Source of the DNA: Pseudomonas fluorescens
GTDB lineage: Bacteria; Pseudomonadota; Gammaproteobacteria; Pseudomonadales; Pseudomonadaceae
NCBI RefSeq assembly: GCF_002022275.1
Contig: NZ_MSDF01000012.1
Location: 1 to 64,000, forward strand
Direction of reading: 5' to 3'
Length of the DNA: 64,000 bases
Of this stretch, positions 8,388 through 17,543 are shown in pieces. Below the pieces are notes generated by a model. The model was not told the DNA's origin, did no database searches, and was given only the letters and a program-made list of their open reading frames with translations. The translations under genes were made by a program, and so were the position numbers. The first letter of the stretch is position 1. Each line of letters opens with the position of its first letter.

Positions 8388-8582
8388 TATCGCAGCGACA
8401 TCACCTGAACCGAACTTCAAGCAATGCCCTGTGGTCATTAAGGATGCTAGGAGCGACTTTTCTGATCCGCCGGTCAGCCTTTTCGCTTTGTGCGTACAGT
8501 TGACGGCAATGAGTTGTGTAGAATCGTCGCCCATTTTCACGCGTCATTCATGGCCGAGAGGCCCACAGTTCGAGCTCATTGA

Positions 8583-9197
8583 ATGCATTCACAGGCCCAT
8601 GAATTTGGTGTGCCCACATTGCTGGAAGCGTTGCGCACAGGCACCGGCCTGCTGCACGTAGCGCTGGAAAAGCGCCTGCCGTTTTTCTCCGAGCGCCTGG
8701 ATGCCGATTGGTACCGGCGACTGGTCCGGGCGTATTACGGGTTTTATGGGCCGATGGAAGCTGCGCTGTACGACAGTGGCTTGATCCCCGACGGATTCGA
8801 CCAGACGCTGCGTGCGAAAACGCCGACTCTGGTGAGCGACCTCTATGCCCTCGGCCTGGATGACGACGCCATCGGCGCCCTGCCGGTCTGCTCTGAGCTC
8901 CCGATGTTCGACACCCCTGCCGCCTGCCTTGGCGCCTTGTATGTGCTCGAAGGCGCGACCCTCGGCGGCCAGGTATTGCGCCGCGAGATGGCGCAGCGGT
9001 TAGCGATTGATGCGGACAACGGCGGTGCATTTCTCAATGTGTACGGCGCCGACACCGGTCGACGCTGGAAAGACTTTCTCGATTACCTGGGCCGCCTGCC
9101 GCTGGACGCGCAAGCTAAACAGCGCGCGGTAGACGCAGCCCGTTCAACATTCAGCGGCTTTGAGCAATGGCTCGAAGGCCAGGAGGTATTGCTATGA
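8583..9197 (+). CDS. bphO: Biliverdin-producing heme oxygenase
   Basis: Opens heme to biliverdin, the chromophore of bacteriophytochromes. The protein has 204 residues; the N-terminal helix GLLHVALEKRLPFF holds the likely proximal heme His (about 24), and YVLEGATLGGQVL is the conserved distal helix with flexible glycines. The length is usual for bacterial BphO. The stop overlaps the bphP start by 4 bases (ATGA), giving direct coupling of chromophore and apoprotein synthesis. No strong ribosome site precedes the ATG. Confidence 0.95.
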   Translation: MHSQAHEFGVPTLLEALRTGTGLLHVALEKRLPFFSERLDADWYRRLVRAYYGFYGPMEAALYDSGLIPDGFDQTLRAKTPTLVSDLYALGLDDDAIGALPVCSELPMFDTPAACLGALYVLEGATLGGQVLRREMAQRLAIDADNGGAFLNVYGADTGRRWKDFLDYLGRLPLDAQAKQRAVDAARSTFSGFEQWLEGQEVLL

Positions 9198-11437
9198 AAC
9201 CCGAAGATTTTGAAGAGCTGCTTGCCAACTGTGCGGACGAACCCATTCGCTTCCCGGGTGCGATTCAGCCTCATGGTGTGCTGCTGACCCTGTCGGAACC
9301 CGAGCTCACCATCGTGCAAATCAGCGCCAACGTGAGCGCCTTGTTCGGCCATACCCCCGAGGCGCTGCTGGGCCAGCCGTTGCACACGCTGATTGGCGCC
9401 GAGCATGCCCAGGCCGTGCGGGCCATGGCTGAGAACAACACGTTTTTCGACGCCCCACCGCTGCACGTCACGCTGAACGGCGCCGAATTCGAAGGCCTGC
9501 TGCATCGCCATCAACAGGTGCTGATACTGGAATTCGAACCACGTCTTGAAGACTTCAAACCCCGCGCGCTCAACGGTCGCACCAGTGACCTGGGCAAGAT
9601 GCTGCAACGCTTGCAGTCGGCCAAAACCCTGCAGGCGCTGTACGAAATCAGCGTGAATGAAATCCAGGCCATGACCGGTTACGACCGCGTGCTGATCTAT
9701 CGCTTCGAAGACGAAGGCCATGGCCAGGTGATCGCCGAAGCGTCGGCGCCTTCCATGGAGCTGTTCAATGGGCTGTTCTTCCCCGCGTCCGATATCCCGG
9801 AGCAAGCCCGTGAGCTGTACCGCACCAACTGGTTGCGCATCATCCCCAATGCTGCGTACGAGCCGGTGCCGCTGCTGCCCAAGCTGCGCCCGGACAACGA
9901 GCAGCCGCTGGACTTGAGCTTTGCGACCTTGCGCAGTGTGTCGCCGATTCACTGCCAGTACATGCAGAACATGGGCGTGCTGTCGTCCATGAGCATTTCC
10001 CTGATGAAGGGCGACAAACTCTGGGGCCTGATCAGTTGCGGCAACCGCGAGCCCTTGTTGGTGCCGAACGATTTACGCACCGCGTGCCAGACCATCGGCC
10101 AAGTGCTGTCGTTGCAGATCAGCGCCATGGAAGCCTTGGAACTGAGCCGCCAGCGCGAAGAAAAGGTCGAAACCCTGGCCTCTCTTGACCAAGCGATGAA
10201 AGCCTCCAAGGAAAACGTGTTCGACGGCCTCGCCAAGCAGCCGCAGTGGCTGCTGGACCTGACCCTGTCCGGCGGCGTCGCGATCATCGAAGACAAACAA
10301 TTGCATCGCTACGGCAACTGCCCGGAACCGGCGCAGATTCGGGCGTTGCACAAGCGGCTGATCGAGACCGGCGAGCCGGTGTTTTCCAGCCACAACCTGT
10401 CGTCGGTCTACCCGCCTGCCGCCGAGTTTCAACAGGTCGCCAGCGGCGTTTTGGCCATGAGTTTGCCCAAGCCGGTGGACAACGGCGTGCTGTGGTTCCG
10501 CCCGGAAGTGAAGGAAAACATCCACTGGAGCGGCGACCCGAACAAGCCCCTGGACCTGGAAAACTCCGACGCCGGCTTGCGCCTTCGCCCACGCACCTCG
10601 TTTGAAATCTGGAAAGTTGAAATGGCTGGCATCTCCACCAAGTGGAGCCACGGCGACCTGTTTGCCGCCAACGACCTGCGCCGCTCGGCACTGGAAAACG
10701 ACTTGGCCCGCCAGGTGCTGCGCGAGCAGCAAGCCGTGCGTGCGCGTGACGAGCTGGTCGCGGTGGTGTCCCACGACCTGCGCAACCCGATGACCGTCAT
10801 CTCGATGCTCTGCGGCATGATGCAAAAAGCGTTCAGCTCCGACGGCCCACACACCTCACGGCGCATTTCCTCGGCCATCGACACCATGCAGCAAGCCGCC
10901 GGGCGTATGAACGTGTTGCTGGAAGACTTGCTCGACACCTCGAAAATCGAGGCCGGGCGTTATGTGGTCAAGCCGGTGAAGCTGGACGTCAGCCAGATGT
11001 TTGAGGAGGCCTATTCACTGCTGACGCCGCTGGCGATGGAGAAAGGCATCGACCTGTCGTTCAACGCCGAGCCGGGCCTGCAGATCAACGCCGACCCGGA
11101 GCGCCTGTTCCAGGTGTTGTCGAACCTGATCGGCAACGCCATCAAATTCACCCCGCGCCAGGGCAATATCGGTATCAGCGCCATGAGCAATGGCGAGGAA
11201 ATCATTTTCGTGGTGCGCGACTCCGGTGAAGGCATCCCGCCGGAGCAACTGCCCCATGTGTTTGATCGTTACTGGACTCAAACCGAAAACAACCCGACCG
11301 GCAGCGGGCTGGGGCTGTATATCACGCAGGGTATCGTTCAGGCCCACGGCGGCAAAATCGTCGCTGAAAGTGAAGTGGGCCATGGCAGTGAGTTCCGCTT
11401 CACCGTGCCCAAGGTGATTGAGGATTCGCACACCTGA
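9194..11437 (+). CDS. bphP: Bacteriophytochrome histidine kinase
   Basis: Red/far-red photoreceptor kinase of 747 residues, ordered PAS (about 20-120), GAF (140-310), PHY (320-500), histidine kinase (510-747). Cys13 (LANCADEPI) is the expected biliverdin attachment site of BphPs. PASDIP at 197-202 and the following QARELY segment line the chromophore pocket. The H-box is VVSHDLRNP with His527; N-box IGNAIKFTP and G-boxes DSGEGIPP and GSGLGLYI are intact, so the kinase should be active. AGGAGG lies 7 bases before the ATG. No response regulator follows; the nearest is the CheY-like gene at 8010. Confidence 0.96.
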   Translation: MKPEDFEELLANCADEPIRFPGAIQPHGVLLTLSEPELTIVQISANVSALFGHTPEALLGQPLHTLIGAEHAQAVRAMAENNTFFDAPPLHVTLNGAEFEGLLHRHQQVLILEFEPRLEDFKPRALNGRTSDLGKMLQRLQSAKTLQALYEISVNEIQAMTGYDRVLIYRFEDEGHGQVIAEASAPSMELFNGLFFPASDIPEQARELYRTNWLRIIPNAAYEPVPLLPKLRPDNEQPLDLSFATLRSVSPIHCQYMQNMGVLSSMSISLMKGDKLWGLISCGNREPLLVPNDLRTACQTIGQVLSLQISAMEALELSRQREEKVETLASLDQAMKASKENVFDGLAKQPQWLLDLTLSGGVAIIEDKQLHRYGNCPEPAQIRALHKRLIETGEPVFSSHNLSSVYPPAAEFQQVASGVLAMSLPKPVDNGVLWFRPEVKENIHWSGDPNKPLDLENSDAGLRLRPRTSFEIWKVEMAGISTKWSHGDLFAANDLRRSALENDLARQVLREQQAVRARDELVAVVSHDLRNPMTVISMLCGMMQKAFSSDGPHTSRRISSAIDTMQQAAGRMNVLLEDLLDTSKIEAGRYVVKPVKLDVSQMFEEAYSLLTPLAMEKGIDLSFNAEPGLQINADPERLFQVLSNLIGNAIKFTPRQGNIGISAMSNGEEIIFVVRDSGEGIPPEQLPHVFDRYWTQTENNPTGSGLGLYITQGIVQAHGGKIVAESEVGHGSEFRFTVPKVIEDSHT

Positions 11438-11440
11438 CGG

Positions 11441-11540
11441 GTGCTCGCCACAGAAAGCCCGCTCGCCACAACAAGCTCGCCCACCTCAGAAAGCACACCC
11501 ACCACAACAGGCCCACTCACCACAGGTGTTCTCATTTCAG
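11441..11540. repeat. 18-bp tandem array of REP-head units (3' side of RAYT)
   Basis: Repeats of the consensus AAAGCCCRCTCGCCACAA (reverse complement of the REP head TTGTGGCGAGCGGGCTT) with exact 18-base steps at 11454, 11472, 11490 and 11508, and partial units at both ends. Divergence grows toward the RAYT gene. No full REP stem-loop is present. The array lies between bphP and the transposase and runs slightly into the transposase 3' end. Confidence 0.8.
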
Positions 11541-11995
11541 AGCCAGGCCGCATCCCATAGCGAATAGTCGCCCACTTTCTCCACGAGCCCAGCCCGGAGC
11601 GGGTTGGCAATGACGTAGCGTGCGATTTTTCGGAGGTCTTCTTCAGCACGTACGGCACGGTCGTGATAGCCACGTTGCCAGAAGGGTCCCGTGGTACCGC
11701 GCGCACGATTTATGGACAGCGTACTGCGCGACTTGATACGCCCCATAACCTGGGCTAGCTCCCTATCTGTGATCTCCAGCAGCCAATGAAAGTGGTCAGG
11801 CATGATGACCCACGCCAACGATTTGACCTCGCCTGAATCGTGAGCCTGCTTCAGTACTGCGACCAATAACCGTCCCAGATAGAAATCGCTGAACAACGGG
11901 TGCCGCTCATGCACGACTACGGTGATCAGGTAAGCACGCCCCGGCTCGGAGTACCGACCACGACGCAGCAGATGAGAGTTTGGTTGACGACGCAT
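11537..11995 (-). CDS. REP-associated tyrosine transposase (RAYT)
   Basis: Y1/HUH nuclease of 152 residues that processes REP/REPIN DNA as single strands. The HUH pair is in MPDHFHWLLE (His68, His70). The catalytic Tyr is Tyr127 in IARYVIANPLRAG. FWQRGYHDRAVRAEEDLRKI is the usual RAYT signature between them. Unlike IS200 transposases it is a single-copy gene flanked by REPs: 18-bp head arrays on its 3' side and a REPIN with two more arrays 140-430 bases upstream. The motifs are intact, so it is probably functional. Confidence 0.94.
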   Translation of the reverse strand: MRRQPNSHLLRRGRYSEPGRAYLITVVVHERHPLFSDFYLGRLLVAVLKQAHDSGEVKSLAWVIMPDHFHWLLEITDRELAQVMGRIKSRSTLSINRARGTTGPFWQRGYHDRAVRAEEDLRKIARYVIANPLRAGLVEKVGDYSLWDAAWL

Positions 11996-12137
11996 TCCTT
12001 TGCCCTGGAAGTATCAATACCTCTTGAGGCTAGCAATCGGTGTCAGTTGTCGATGGTTGGATAGTTGAGCGGATGTATCCTGGCCGTGGCCGTGATACCC
12101 GAGCAACCTCCTGCTCTGATGTGGCAAGTGCGCCTTA

Positions 12138-12227
12138 TTGTGGAGAGCGGGCTTCTTGTGGAGAGCAGGCTCTTTGTGAAGAACCGGCTTTCTGTGGAGA
12201 ACTGGCTTTCTGTGGCGAGCGGGCTTG
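12138..12227 (+). repeat. 18-bp tandem array of REP heads (left arm at RAYT)
   Basis: Five consecutive 18-base units begin at 12138, 12156, 12174, 12192 and 12210, each of the form TTGTGGMGAGCGGGCTTY. The last unit continues into the stem of a complete REP. A more diverged unit precedes 12138. Substitutions increase with distance from the REP, as expected if new heads are added next to the stem. Confidence 0.85.
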
Positions 12228-12343
12228 CCCGCGTTGGGCTGCGCAGCAGCCCCAATCAGCTCACCGCGTTTTTCCGGTTAAACCGGGGCGTCTGGTTTTG
12301 GGGCCGCTTCGCAGCCCAACGCGGGCAAGCCCGCTCGCCACAA
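12210..12343. repeat. REPIN of the GTGGCGAGCGGGCTTGCC class
   Basis: Two inverted REPs: CTGTGGCGAGCGGGCTTG with stem CCCGCGTTGGGCTGCG, and the complementary stem CGCAGCCCAACGCGGG leading to CTCGCCAC. They surround a centre with CCGGTTAAACCGG. It lies 5' of the RAYT gene, which is likely its transposase. Confidence 0.9.
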
Positions 12344-12430
12344 CAAGCCCGCTCGCCACAGAAAGCCCATTTGCCACAACAGGCCTGCTGGCCACAAATC
12401 CCACTTGCCACAAGAAGCTCACTTGCCATG
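12326..12430 (-). repeat. 18-bp tandem array of REP heads (right arm at RAYT)
   Basis: Inverted counterpart of the 12138-12227 array. Units CAAGCCCGCTCGCCACAA begin at 12326, 12344, 12362 and 12380, then a 16-base and a 17-base unit end near 12430. The array ends 10 bases before the stop of the next gene. Confidence 0.85.
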
Positions 12431-12440
12431 TCGCCGGGTG

Positions 12441-13760
12441 TTACACCGGCAACACCACCATCGCCACCAAGCCACCGCCCTGGCGTTCTGACAGGGTCAG
12501 TGTGCCGCCATGTTCCAACACAATCGCCCGCGCGGTTGAGAGTCCCAGCCCTACACCGCCGGTACTTTTGTTGCGTGAAGCTTCCAGGCGGTAGAACGGC
12601 AGGAACACCTGTTCGCGGTATTCGGCCGGGATGCCCGGCCCGCGGTCCAGCACGTGAATGACTACCTCGCCCGGGATGTACAACAGCTCGATCTCGGGCG
12701 TCACGCCGTAATGGATGGCGTTTTCTACCAGGTTGGTGATGACACGCTTAAGGCCCAAGGGCCGCCCGAAGTACACAAGCCGTGGCGGGCCCCGGAAGCT
12801 GATGTCGATATTCTGGTCGCGGTAGTCGTCGATCAGGGTTTGCAGCAGTTCCGCCAGGTCCAGCTGAGTCGCTTGCTCAAGGCGCGCGTCATCGCGGAAA
12901 AACTCCAGGGCCGTGTTGATCATTGCGTGCATTTCATCCACGTCACGAAACAGCCGTTGCTGCTGCTCGGCGTCCTCGATGAATTCGCCGCGCAAACGCA
13001 GGCGTGTGAGGGGCGCGCGCAGGTCGTGGGAGATGGCCGCGAGCATTTGCGTGCGGTCCTGGATGAAGTGCTGCAACTGCGCCTGCATGCCATTGAAGGC
13101 GAGGATCGCCTGGCGAATTTCGTGGGGGCCGACCGGCTCAATGGGCGGCGCACGAAAATCCGAACCAAAGCGCCGCGCCCCCTGAGTGAACTGCTGCAAG
13201 GGCCGCGCCAGGCGTCGCGTCGCCACCAGGGTCACCAACGCGGTAGAGACCAACACCAGCAGCAACACGATCAGGCTGCGCTCGCCTTCCTTCAGCCCCC
13301 AACTGCGCGACGGGGCGCTGAACATCAGCCAGGAATGATCGACCAAGCGGACGACCAAGGCATAGTAGCCCTTGTCGTCCGGCCAGTCGGAAGGCTCGTA
13401 GCCTGCCATCAGCCGGGGCGTGCCGGGGAGCAGATGCTTGAAGACTTCATCGCCCGTATGAAAGTCCTGGTCACGCTGCTCGGGCAAGCCAAATGTTTCA
13501 CGCTCGGGGGCCCATACCACGCTGAATTGCTTATCGCCCACCGCCTGGGTGAGGCGCCCTCGCTGCGCGGGCTCGGACGCTTCGACCGCTCGCACCACCA
13601 CGGCAATTTTTTCCAATAGCCCGGTTTCAGTCAGAGGCGGCCGCGCCCACACGCCTGCCAACTGCACAAACAAGGCATTGAATGCCAGCGCGGTGAACAT
13701 GGCGAGCAGAATGGTCAGAGCGATCCAGCGCGCCACCGTGTCGCGGGGCAAGCGCTTCAT
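12441..13760 (-). CDS. EnvZ-type sensor histidine kinase
   Basis: Inner-membrane sensor of 439 residues. The first helix is at about 12-36 and a periplasmic domain follows at 37-158. A second helix at about 160-180 leads to a HAMP region (RRLARPLQQFTQGARRFG). The H-box AAISHDLRAPLTRLRL carries His245; NLVENAIHYG (N-box), DRGPGIP and GVGLGLST (G-boxes) are intact. Its start overlaps the response-regulator stop by 4 bases, so the pair is one operon with the regulator first. The H-box form resembles EnvZ/RstB-like kinases. The signal is unknown; the divergent mlaA gene hints at an envelope role, which is inference. Confidence 0.93.
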   Translation of the reverse strand: MKRLPRDTVARWIALTILLAMFTALAFNALFVQLAGVWARPPLTETGLLEKIAVVVRAVEASEPAQRGRLTQAVGDKQFSVVWAPERETFGLPEQRDQDFHTGDEVFKHLLPGTPRLMAGYEPSDWPDDKGYYALVVRLVDHSWLMFSAPSRSWGLKEGERSLIVLLLVLVSTALVTLVATRRLARPLQQFTQGARRFGSDFRAPPIEPVGPHEIRQAILAFNGMQAQLQHFIQDRTQMLAAISHDLRAPLTRLRLRGEFIEDAEQQQRLFRDVDEMHAMINTALEFFRDDARLEQATQLDLAELLQTLIDDYRDQNIDISFRGPPRLVYFGRPLGLKRVITNLVENAIHYGVTPEIELLYIPGEVVIHVLDRGPGIPAEYREQVFLPFYRLEASRNKSTGGVGLGLSTARAIVLEHGGTLTLSERQGGGLVAMVVLPV

Positions 13761-14473
13761 GAGCGGGTCACGTTGACGGTGAATTGGTAGCCGCCGTTGC
13801 GCACGGTGCGGATCATCGCCGGGCGCTTGGTATCGAATTCCAGCTTGCGCCGCAGGCGGCTGACCTGCACGTCGATGCTGCGGTCGAACGCATCGTGGCT
13901 GTGGCCACGCGCCAGGTTCAGCAATTGCTCGCGAGTAAGCACGCGTTGGGGATGCTCGGCGAAGACCAGCAGCAGGTCGAACTCGCCGGAGGACAGCGGG
14001 ATCATCACCTGATCGGGCGAGCGCAACTCACGCCGCATCAGGTCGAGCTGCCAGCCGGCGAAGCGGATCAACGGGCGGGCGATCTCTCCCATCGGCTGAC
14101 GGCTTTCACCCGCACGGCGCAACACCGCGCGCACCCGGGCCAGCAGTTCACGGGCATCGAAAGGTTTGCTCAGGTAATCATCGGCGCCCATTTCCAGGCC
14201 GACCACGCGGTCACTGAGTTCGCCCATGGCGGTCAGCATGATCACGGGGGTCGCGTACTCCTGGCGCAAGCGCTGGCACAGCAGCAGGCCGTTATCGCCC
14301 GGCAACATCAGATCGAGGATGATCAGGTCCGCGGGTTCGCGCTCCATGGCCGCCCACAGGCCGGCGCCACTGGCAGCGGTCTCGACCGTGTAGCCGTGTT
14401 GCAGGAAAAATTTCTTCAGCAGCGCGAGGACTTCAAGGTCATCGTCCACGATCAAAAGGTTACTCACCGGCAC
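13757..14473 (-). CDS. OmpR-family response regulator
   Basis: Regulator of 238 residues for the overlapping EnvZ-type kinase. The receiver has VDDD at 9-12, Asp54 (LIILDLMLPG) and the Lys of LSKPFDARE. The winged-helix domain (about 135-235) includes VLTREQLLNLARGHSHDAFDRS and VSRLRRKLEFD. The start is GTG; a second in-frame GTG lies two codons later, and AGGTGA precedes both. The gene is divergent from mlaA, with about 155 bases between them. Confidence 0.93.
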   Translation of the reverse strand: MPVSNLLIVDDDLEVLALLKKFFLQHGYTVETAASGAGLWAAMEREPADLIILDLMLPGDNGLLLCQRLRQEYATPVIMLTAMGELSDRVVGLEMGADDYLSKPFDARELLARVRAVLRRAGESRQPMGEIARPLIRFAGWQLDLMRRELRSPDQVMIPLSSGEFDLLLVFAEHPQRVLTREQLLNLARGHSHDAFDRSIDVQVSRLRRKLEFDTKRPAMIRTVRNGGYQFTVNVTRS

Positions 14474-14629
14474 ACATCACCTGGGTTGGTCGAGGCGCTA
14501 TCTAAAACCATTCGGCGCGGCGCGTCATATATTTCAACCGTGCAATAAAGCGTCAAGCGCGCAATAAACCAGACATCTTTGCGCAAGAAGCGGCTGCGAG
14601 CATCGGCCTCCCTTTTGCGGAGACTCACT

Positions 14630-15418
14630 ATGCGCTCGCTGACCTATCCCCAGCACCTGGCCCGCCAGGCGGTGCTGTTGTTGACTGTGTCTTACCTGAC
14701 AGGCTGCGCCAGCCAGACGCCCGTGGCGCCCACCACCCAGTGCGCGCAGACGAGCTACCCGGTGTATGACCCGGCCGAGCCGGTCAACCGTGGGGTGTTT
14801 GCGTTTAACCGGGTTGTGGATGATTACGCCCTGGCACCGGTGGCACGCGGTTACCGTTACCTGCCGGATTTTTTCCAGCAAGGTGTGCATAACTTCGCCA
14901 CCAACTTCAGCGAGCCAAAGGTGTTCATCAACGACTTGCTGCAAGGCAACCCACGTCGTTCGATCAATACCCTGGGACGGTTTGCGGTGAACACCACTGT
15001 CGGGGTGGTCGGCCTGTTCGATGTGTCGGACCGCCTGGGCATCCCCCGCCACACCGCCGATTTTGGCCAGACGTTTGGCGTGTGGGGCGTGGGCAATGGG
15101 CCGATTGTCGAATTGCCGCTGCTGGGCACCGGCAACAGCCGTGATGCCGCCGGCAAAGTGTTGAGTTTCCTGGTCTCGCCGCTGGGCGACAGCGACACCG
15201 TGCAAACCCTCGGTACCGTCAGCATGGTCGGCGGCACGGTGGACACGCGGGCGTCGTTGCTGCCGCTCACCGACAGCCTGCAAAAGCTGCCGGATTACTA
15301 CAGCGCGTTACGTAATGTGGTGGCGGAGCATCGGGCGGCGTTCGTGGTGGAGGGTAAGCAAGGCGCGACCACCCCTGTTGCCAGTGGGTGTGCGAACGGC
15401 AGCGGCGACGATTTTTGA
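14630..15418 (+). CDS. mlaA: MlaA (VacJ) outer-membrane lipoprotein
   Basis: Outer-membrane component of the Mla system, which returns mislocalised phospholipids from the outer leaflet. The 262-residue protein has a lipoprotein signal ending LTGC (Cys about 24), and the family signatures YDPAEPVNRGVFAFN and GQTFGVWGVGNGPIVELPLLG. The start follows TTTTGCGGAGA. Other mla genes (mlaBCDEF) are not nearby, which is normal in Pseudomonas. It is divergent from the two-component pair. Confidence 0.94.
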   Translation: MRSLTYPQHLARQAVLLLTVSYLTGCASQTPVAPTTQCAQTSYPVYDPAEPVNRGVFAFNRVVDDYALAPVARGYRYLPDFFQQGVHNFATNFSEPKVFINDLLQGNPRRSINTLGRFAVNTTVGVVGLFDVSDRLGIPRHTADFGQTFGVWGVGNGPIVELPLLGTGNSRDAAGKVLSFLVSPLGDSDTVQTLGTVSMVGGTVDTRASLLPLTDSLQKLPDYYSALRNVVAEHRAAFVVEGKQGATTPVASGCANGSGDDF

Positions 15419-15505
15419 TACAGATGCTGCCCAGTGGCTTAACAAAACGCTGACATTTACTGCGCTAACCTTGCTGGCTTGATCTTTCCTTGAGCCCTTG
15501 CCTGC

Positions 15506-17401
15506 ATGCCAAACGCCGACACACTGCCCGCCGTCCTCGCCGGGCCACTGCTGCGCCGCCTGGAACCCAAGCGCCTGGTGCTGTGGCTGGTGGGCAGTCG
15601 TGAACTGGCGTTGACACTCAGGTTGCAGGCCACAGGCCAAACCCGCGAGATCACGCTGGACCAGGGCCAATGCCAAGTCGTCCACGTGGGGCGCCACGCC
15701 GTTATTCACTTGATCGATGTGCCGCTGGACGACGCCCTGCCTCAAGACGTGGTGATCGACTATGACCTGCTGATCGAAGGCTGTGGCATCGCCGAATGGG
15801 CACCGCACTTGTTGTATGCCAACGCCCGGCAGCCCAATTTCGTCCTGCACAGCCGCCTCCATCAGTTGGTTCATGGCTCGTGCCGCAAGCCCCATCACCG
15901 CGCTGACGAAGGCTTGCTCTGCGTCGACAAGTTGCTGGCTGATGCACAAGCCCCCAGCGATCGCCCGGCCCTGCTGATGATGAGCGGCGACCAGATCTAC
16001 GCCGACGATGTCGCGGGCCCCATGCTGCGGGCGATTCATGCACTGATCGCGCGCTTGGGGTTGTTTGACGAATACCTGGAAGGCGCTGTGGTGGATGACA
16101 GCGCCAGCCTCTACGGGCACCGCGCCAGCTATTACCATCGCGCCGACCTGCTGCCCGCACTGGACAGCAACGAGACCCTGCGCGAGCGGTTTTTCGGCGG
16201 GGTGAAGAAGCCGATTTTCACCAGCAGCACGGCGGACAATCACCTGGTGACCTTCGCCGAAGTCATCGCCATGTATCTGCTGGTGTGGTCACCCACACCC
16301 TGGACGCTGATCACGCCGCAGCCACCGCAACTGCACGGCGAAGAACTGGCGCGCTATGCCCGCGAGCAGGTGCAGGTTGAGCGCTTCAGCGAAGGTTTGC
16401 CGGGCGTTGCGCGAGTGTTCGCGCACCTGTCCACCCTGATGATATTTGATGATCACGACATCACTGACGACTGGAACCTCAGCGCTCAGTGGGAACAAAC
16501 CGCTTACGGCCACCCCTTCTCCAAACGCATCATCGGCAACGCTTTGCTCGCTTATCTGCTGTGTCAGGGCTGGGGTAACCAGCCGGAGGTGTTTGGCGCG
16601 CTGATCAGTCAGACCCAGACGCTGACGACGCGCACGCACCACGATCATCTCGACGCAACCGCGCAGGATGAACTGCTCGAAACGCTTTTGACCTGTCAAC
16701 ACTGGCACTACGTGCTGCCCACCTCCCCCGCACTGGTGGTACTCGACACCCGCACGCGGCGCTGGCGCAGCGAGTTCGCGCTTAAACAACCCTCCGGCCT
16801 GCTCGACTGGGAAGCCTTGTGCGAATTGCAGCAGGAACTGCTGGACCACCCGTCGGCGATTATCGTCTCCCCGGCGCCGATTTTTGGCGTCAAGCTGATC
16901 GAGACAGTACAAAAGGTGTTCAGCTGGTGCGGCTACCCGCTGCTGGTAGACGCCGAAAACTGGATGGCCCATCGCGGCGCTGCCCAGGTGATTCTCAACA
17001 TCTTCCGTCACTCGCGTACGCCGGGTAACTACGTGATCCTTTCGGGCGACGTGCATTACTCGTTCGTCTACAAGGTGTTGATCCGCCATCGCAACGCCGG
17101 CCCCAACCTCTGGCAGATCACCAGCAGCGGCATCAAAAATGAATTCCCGCCGCGCCTGCTGGAATGGTTCGACCGCCTCAACCGCTGGCTCTACTCGCCA
17201 CGCTCGCCCCTCAACGGCTTCACGCGTCGACGCACGATGCAAGTGGTGCCGCATATTCCCGATCATGCGCAGGCGGGTGAACGGCTATGGAATTCGGCGG
17301 GCATTGGCCAGGTGTTTTTCAATGACAAAGGCCAGCCAGAGACGATTTACCAGCACAACGCGGATGGGAAGCCGAGGACGAGGATGGTGGCGCCGGAGTA
17401 A
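15506..17401 (+). CDS. PhoD-like alkaline phosphatase / metallophosphoesterase
   Basis: Cytoplasmic-looking protein of 631 residues with no signal peptide. The catalytic half carries MMSGDQIYADD (metal ligands near 158-167), LMIFDDHDITDDWN (about 313-326) and VILSGDVHYSF (about 511-521), the Asp/His set of the PhoD superfamily. The family's Tat signal is absent here, so the substrate is probably intracellular or the assignment covers a PhoD-related subfamily of unknown substrate. About 140 bases separate it from the diguanylate cyclase downstream. Confidence 0.85.
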   Translation: MPNADTLPAVLAGPLLRRLEPKRLVLWLVGSRELALTLRLQATGQTREITLDQGQCQVVHVGRHAVIHLIDVPLDDALPQDVVIDYDLLIEGCGIAEWAPHLLYANARQPNFVLHSRLHQLVHGSCRKPHHRADEGLLCVDKLLADAQAPSDRPALLMMSGDQIYADDVAGPMLRAIHALIARLGLFDEYLEGAVVDDSASLYGHRASYYHRADLLPALDSNETLRERFFGGVKKPIFTSSTADNHLVTFAEVIAMYLLVWSPTPWTLITPQPPQLHGEELARYAREQVQVERFSEGLPGVARVFAHLSTLMIFDDHDITDDWNLSAQWEQTAYGHPFSKRIIGNALLAYLLCQGWGNQPEVFGALISQTQTLTTRTHHDHLDATAQDELLETLLTCQHWHYVLPTSPALVVLDTRTRRWRSEFALKQPSGLLDWEALCELQQELLDHPSAIIVSPAPIFGVKLIETVQKVFSWCGYPLLVDAENWMAHRGAAQVILNIFRHSRTPGNYVILSGDVHYSFVYKVLIRHRNAGPNLWQITSSGIKNEFPPRLLEWFDRLNRWLYSPRSPLNGFTRRRTMQVVPHIPDHAQAGERLWNSAGIGQVFFNDKGQPETIYQHNADGKPRTRMVAPE

Positions 17402-17543
17402 GTTGACTCACCTCCCCCCACTAAAGCAGCACACCCGCCCTATTCAATCCTTGCCGCCCCCGCTGTACAGTAGCGCCAGCCACGGAGTATCGGCGTCAAC
17501 GAAGACTGGCCTTGGGAGCCAGCACACGCAAGGAAGCGCAAAG

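Noticed and set aside
8488..8535. Sigma-70 promoter TTGACG ... TAGAAT before bphO
   Set aside because: The spacer is only 13 bases, too short for a working promoter; no better -35 box was found at 16-18 bases.
12138..12430. Short regular repeats resembling a CRISPR array
   Set aside because: The units are contiguous 18-base REP heads with no unique spacers, mirror-imaged around a REPIN, and no cas genes are present.
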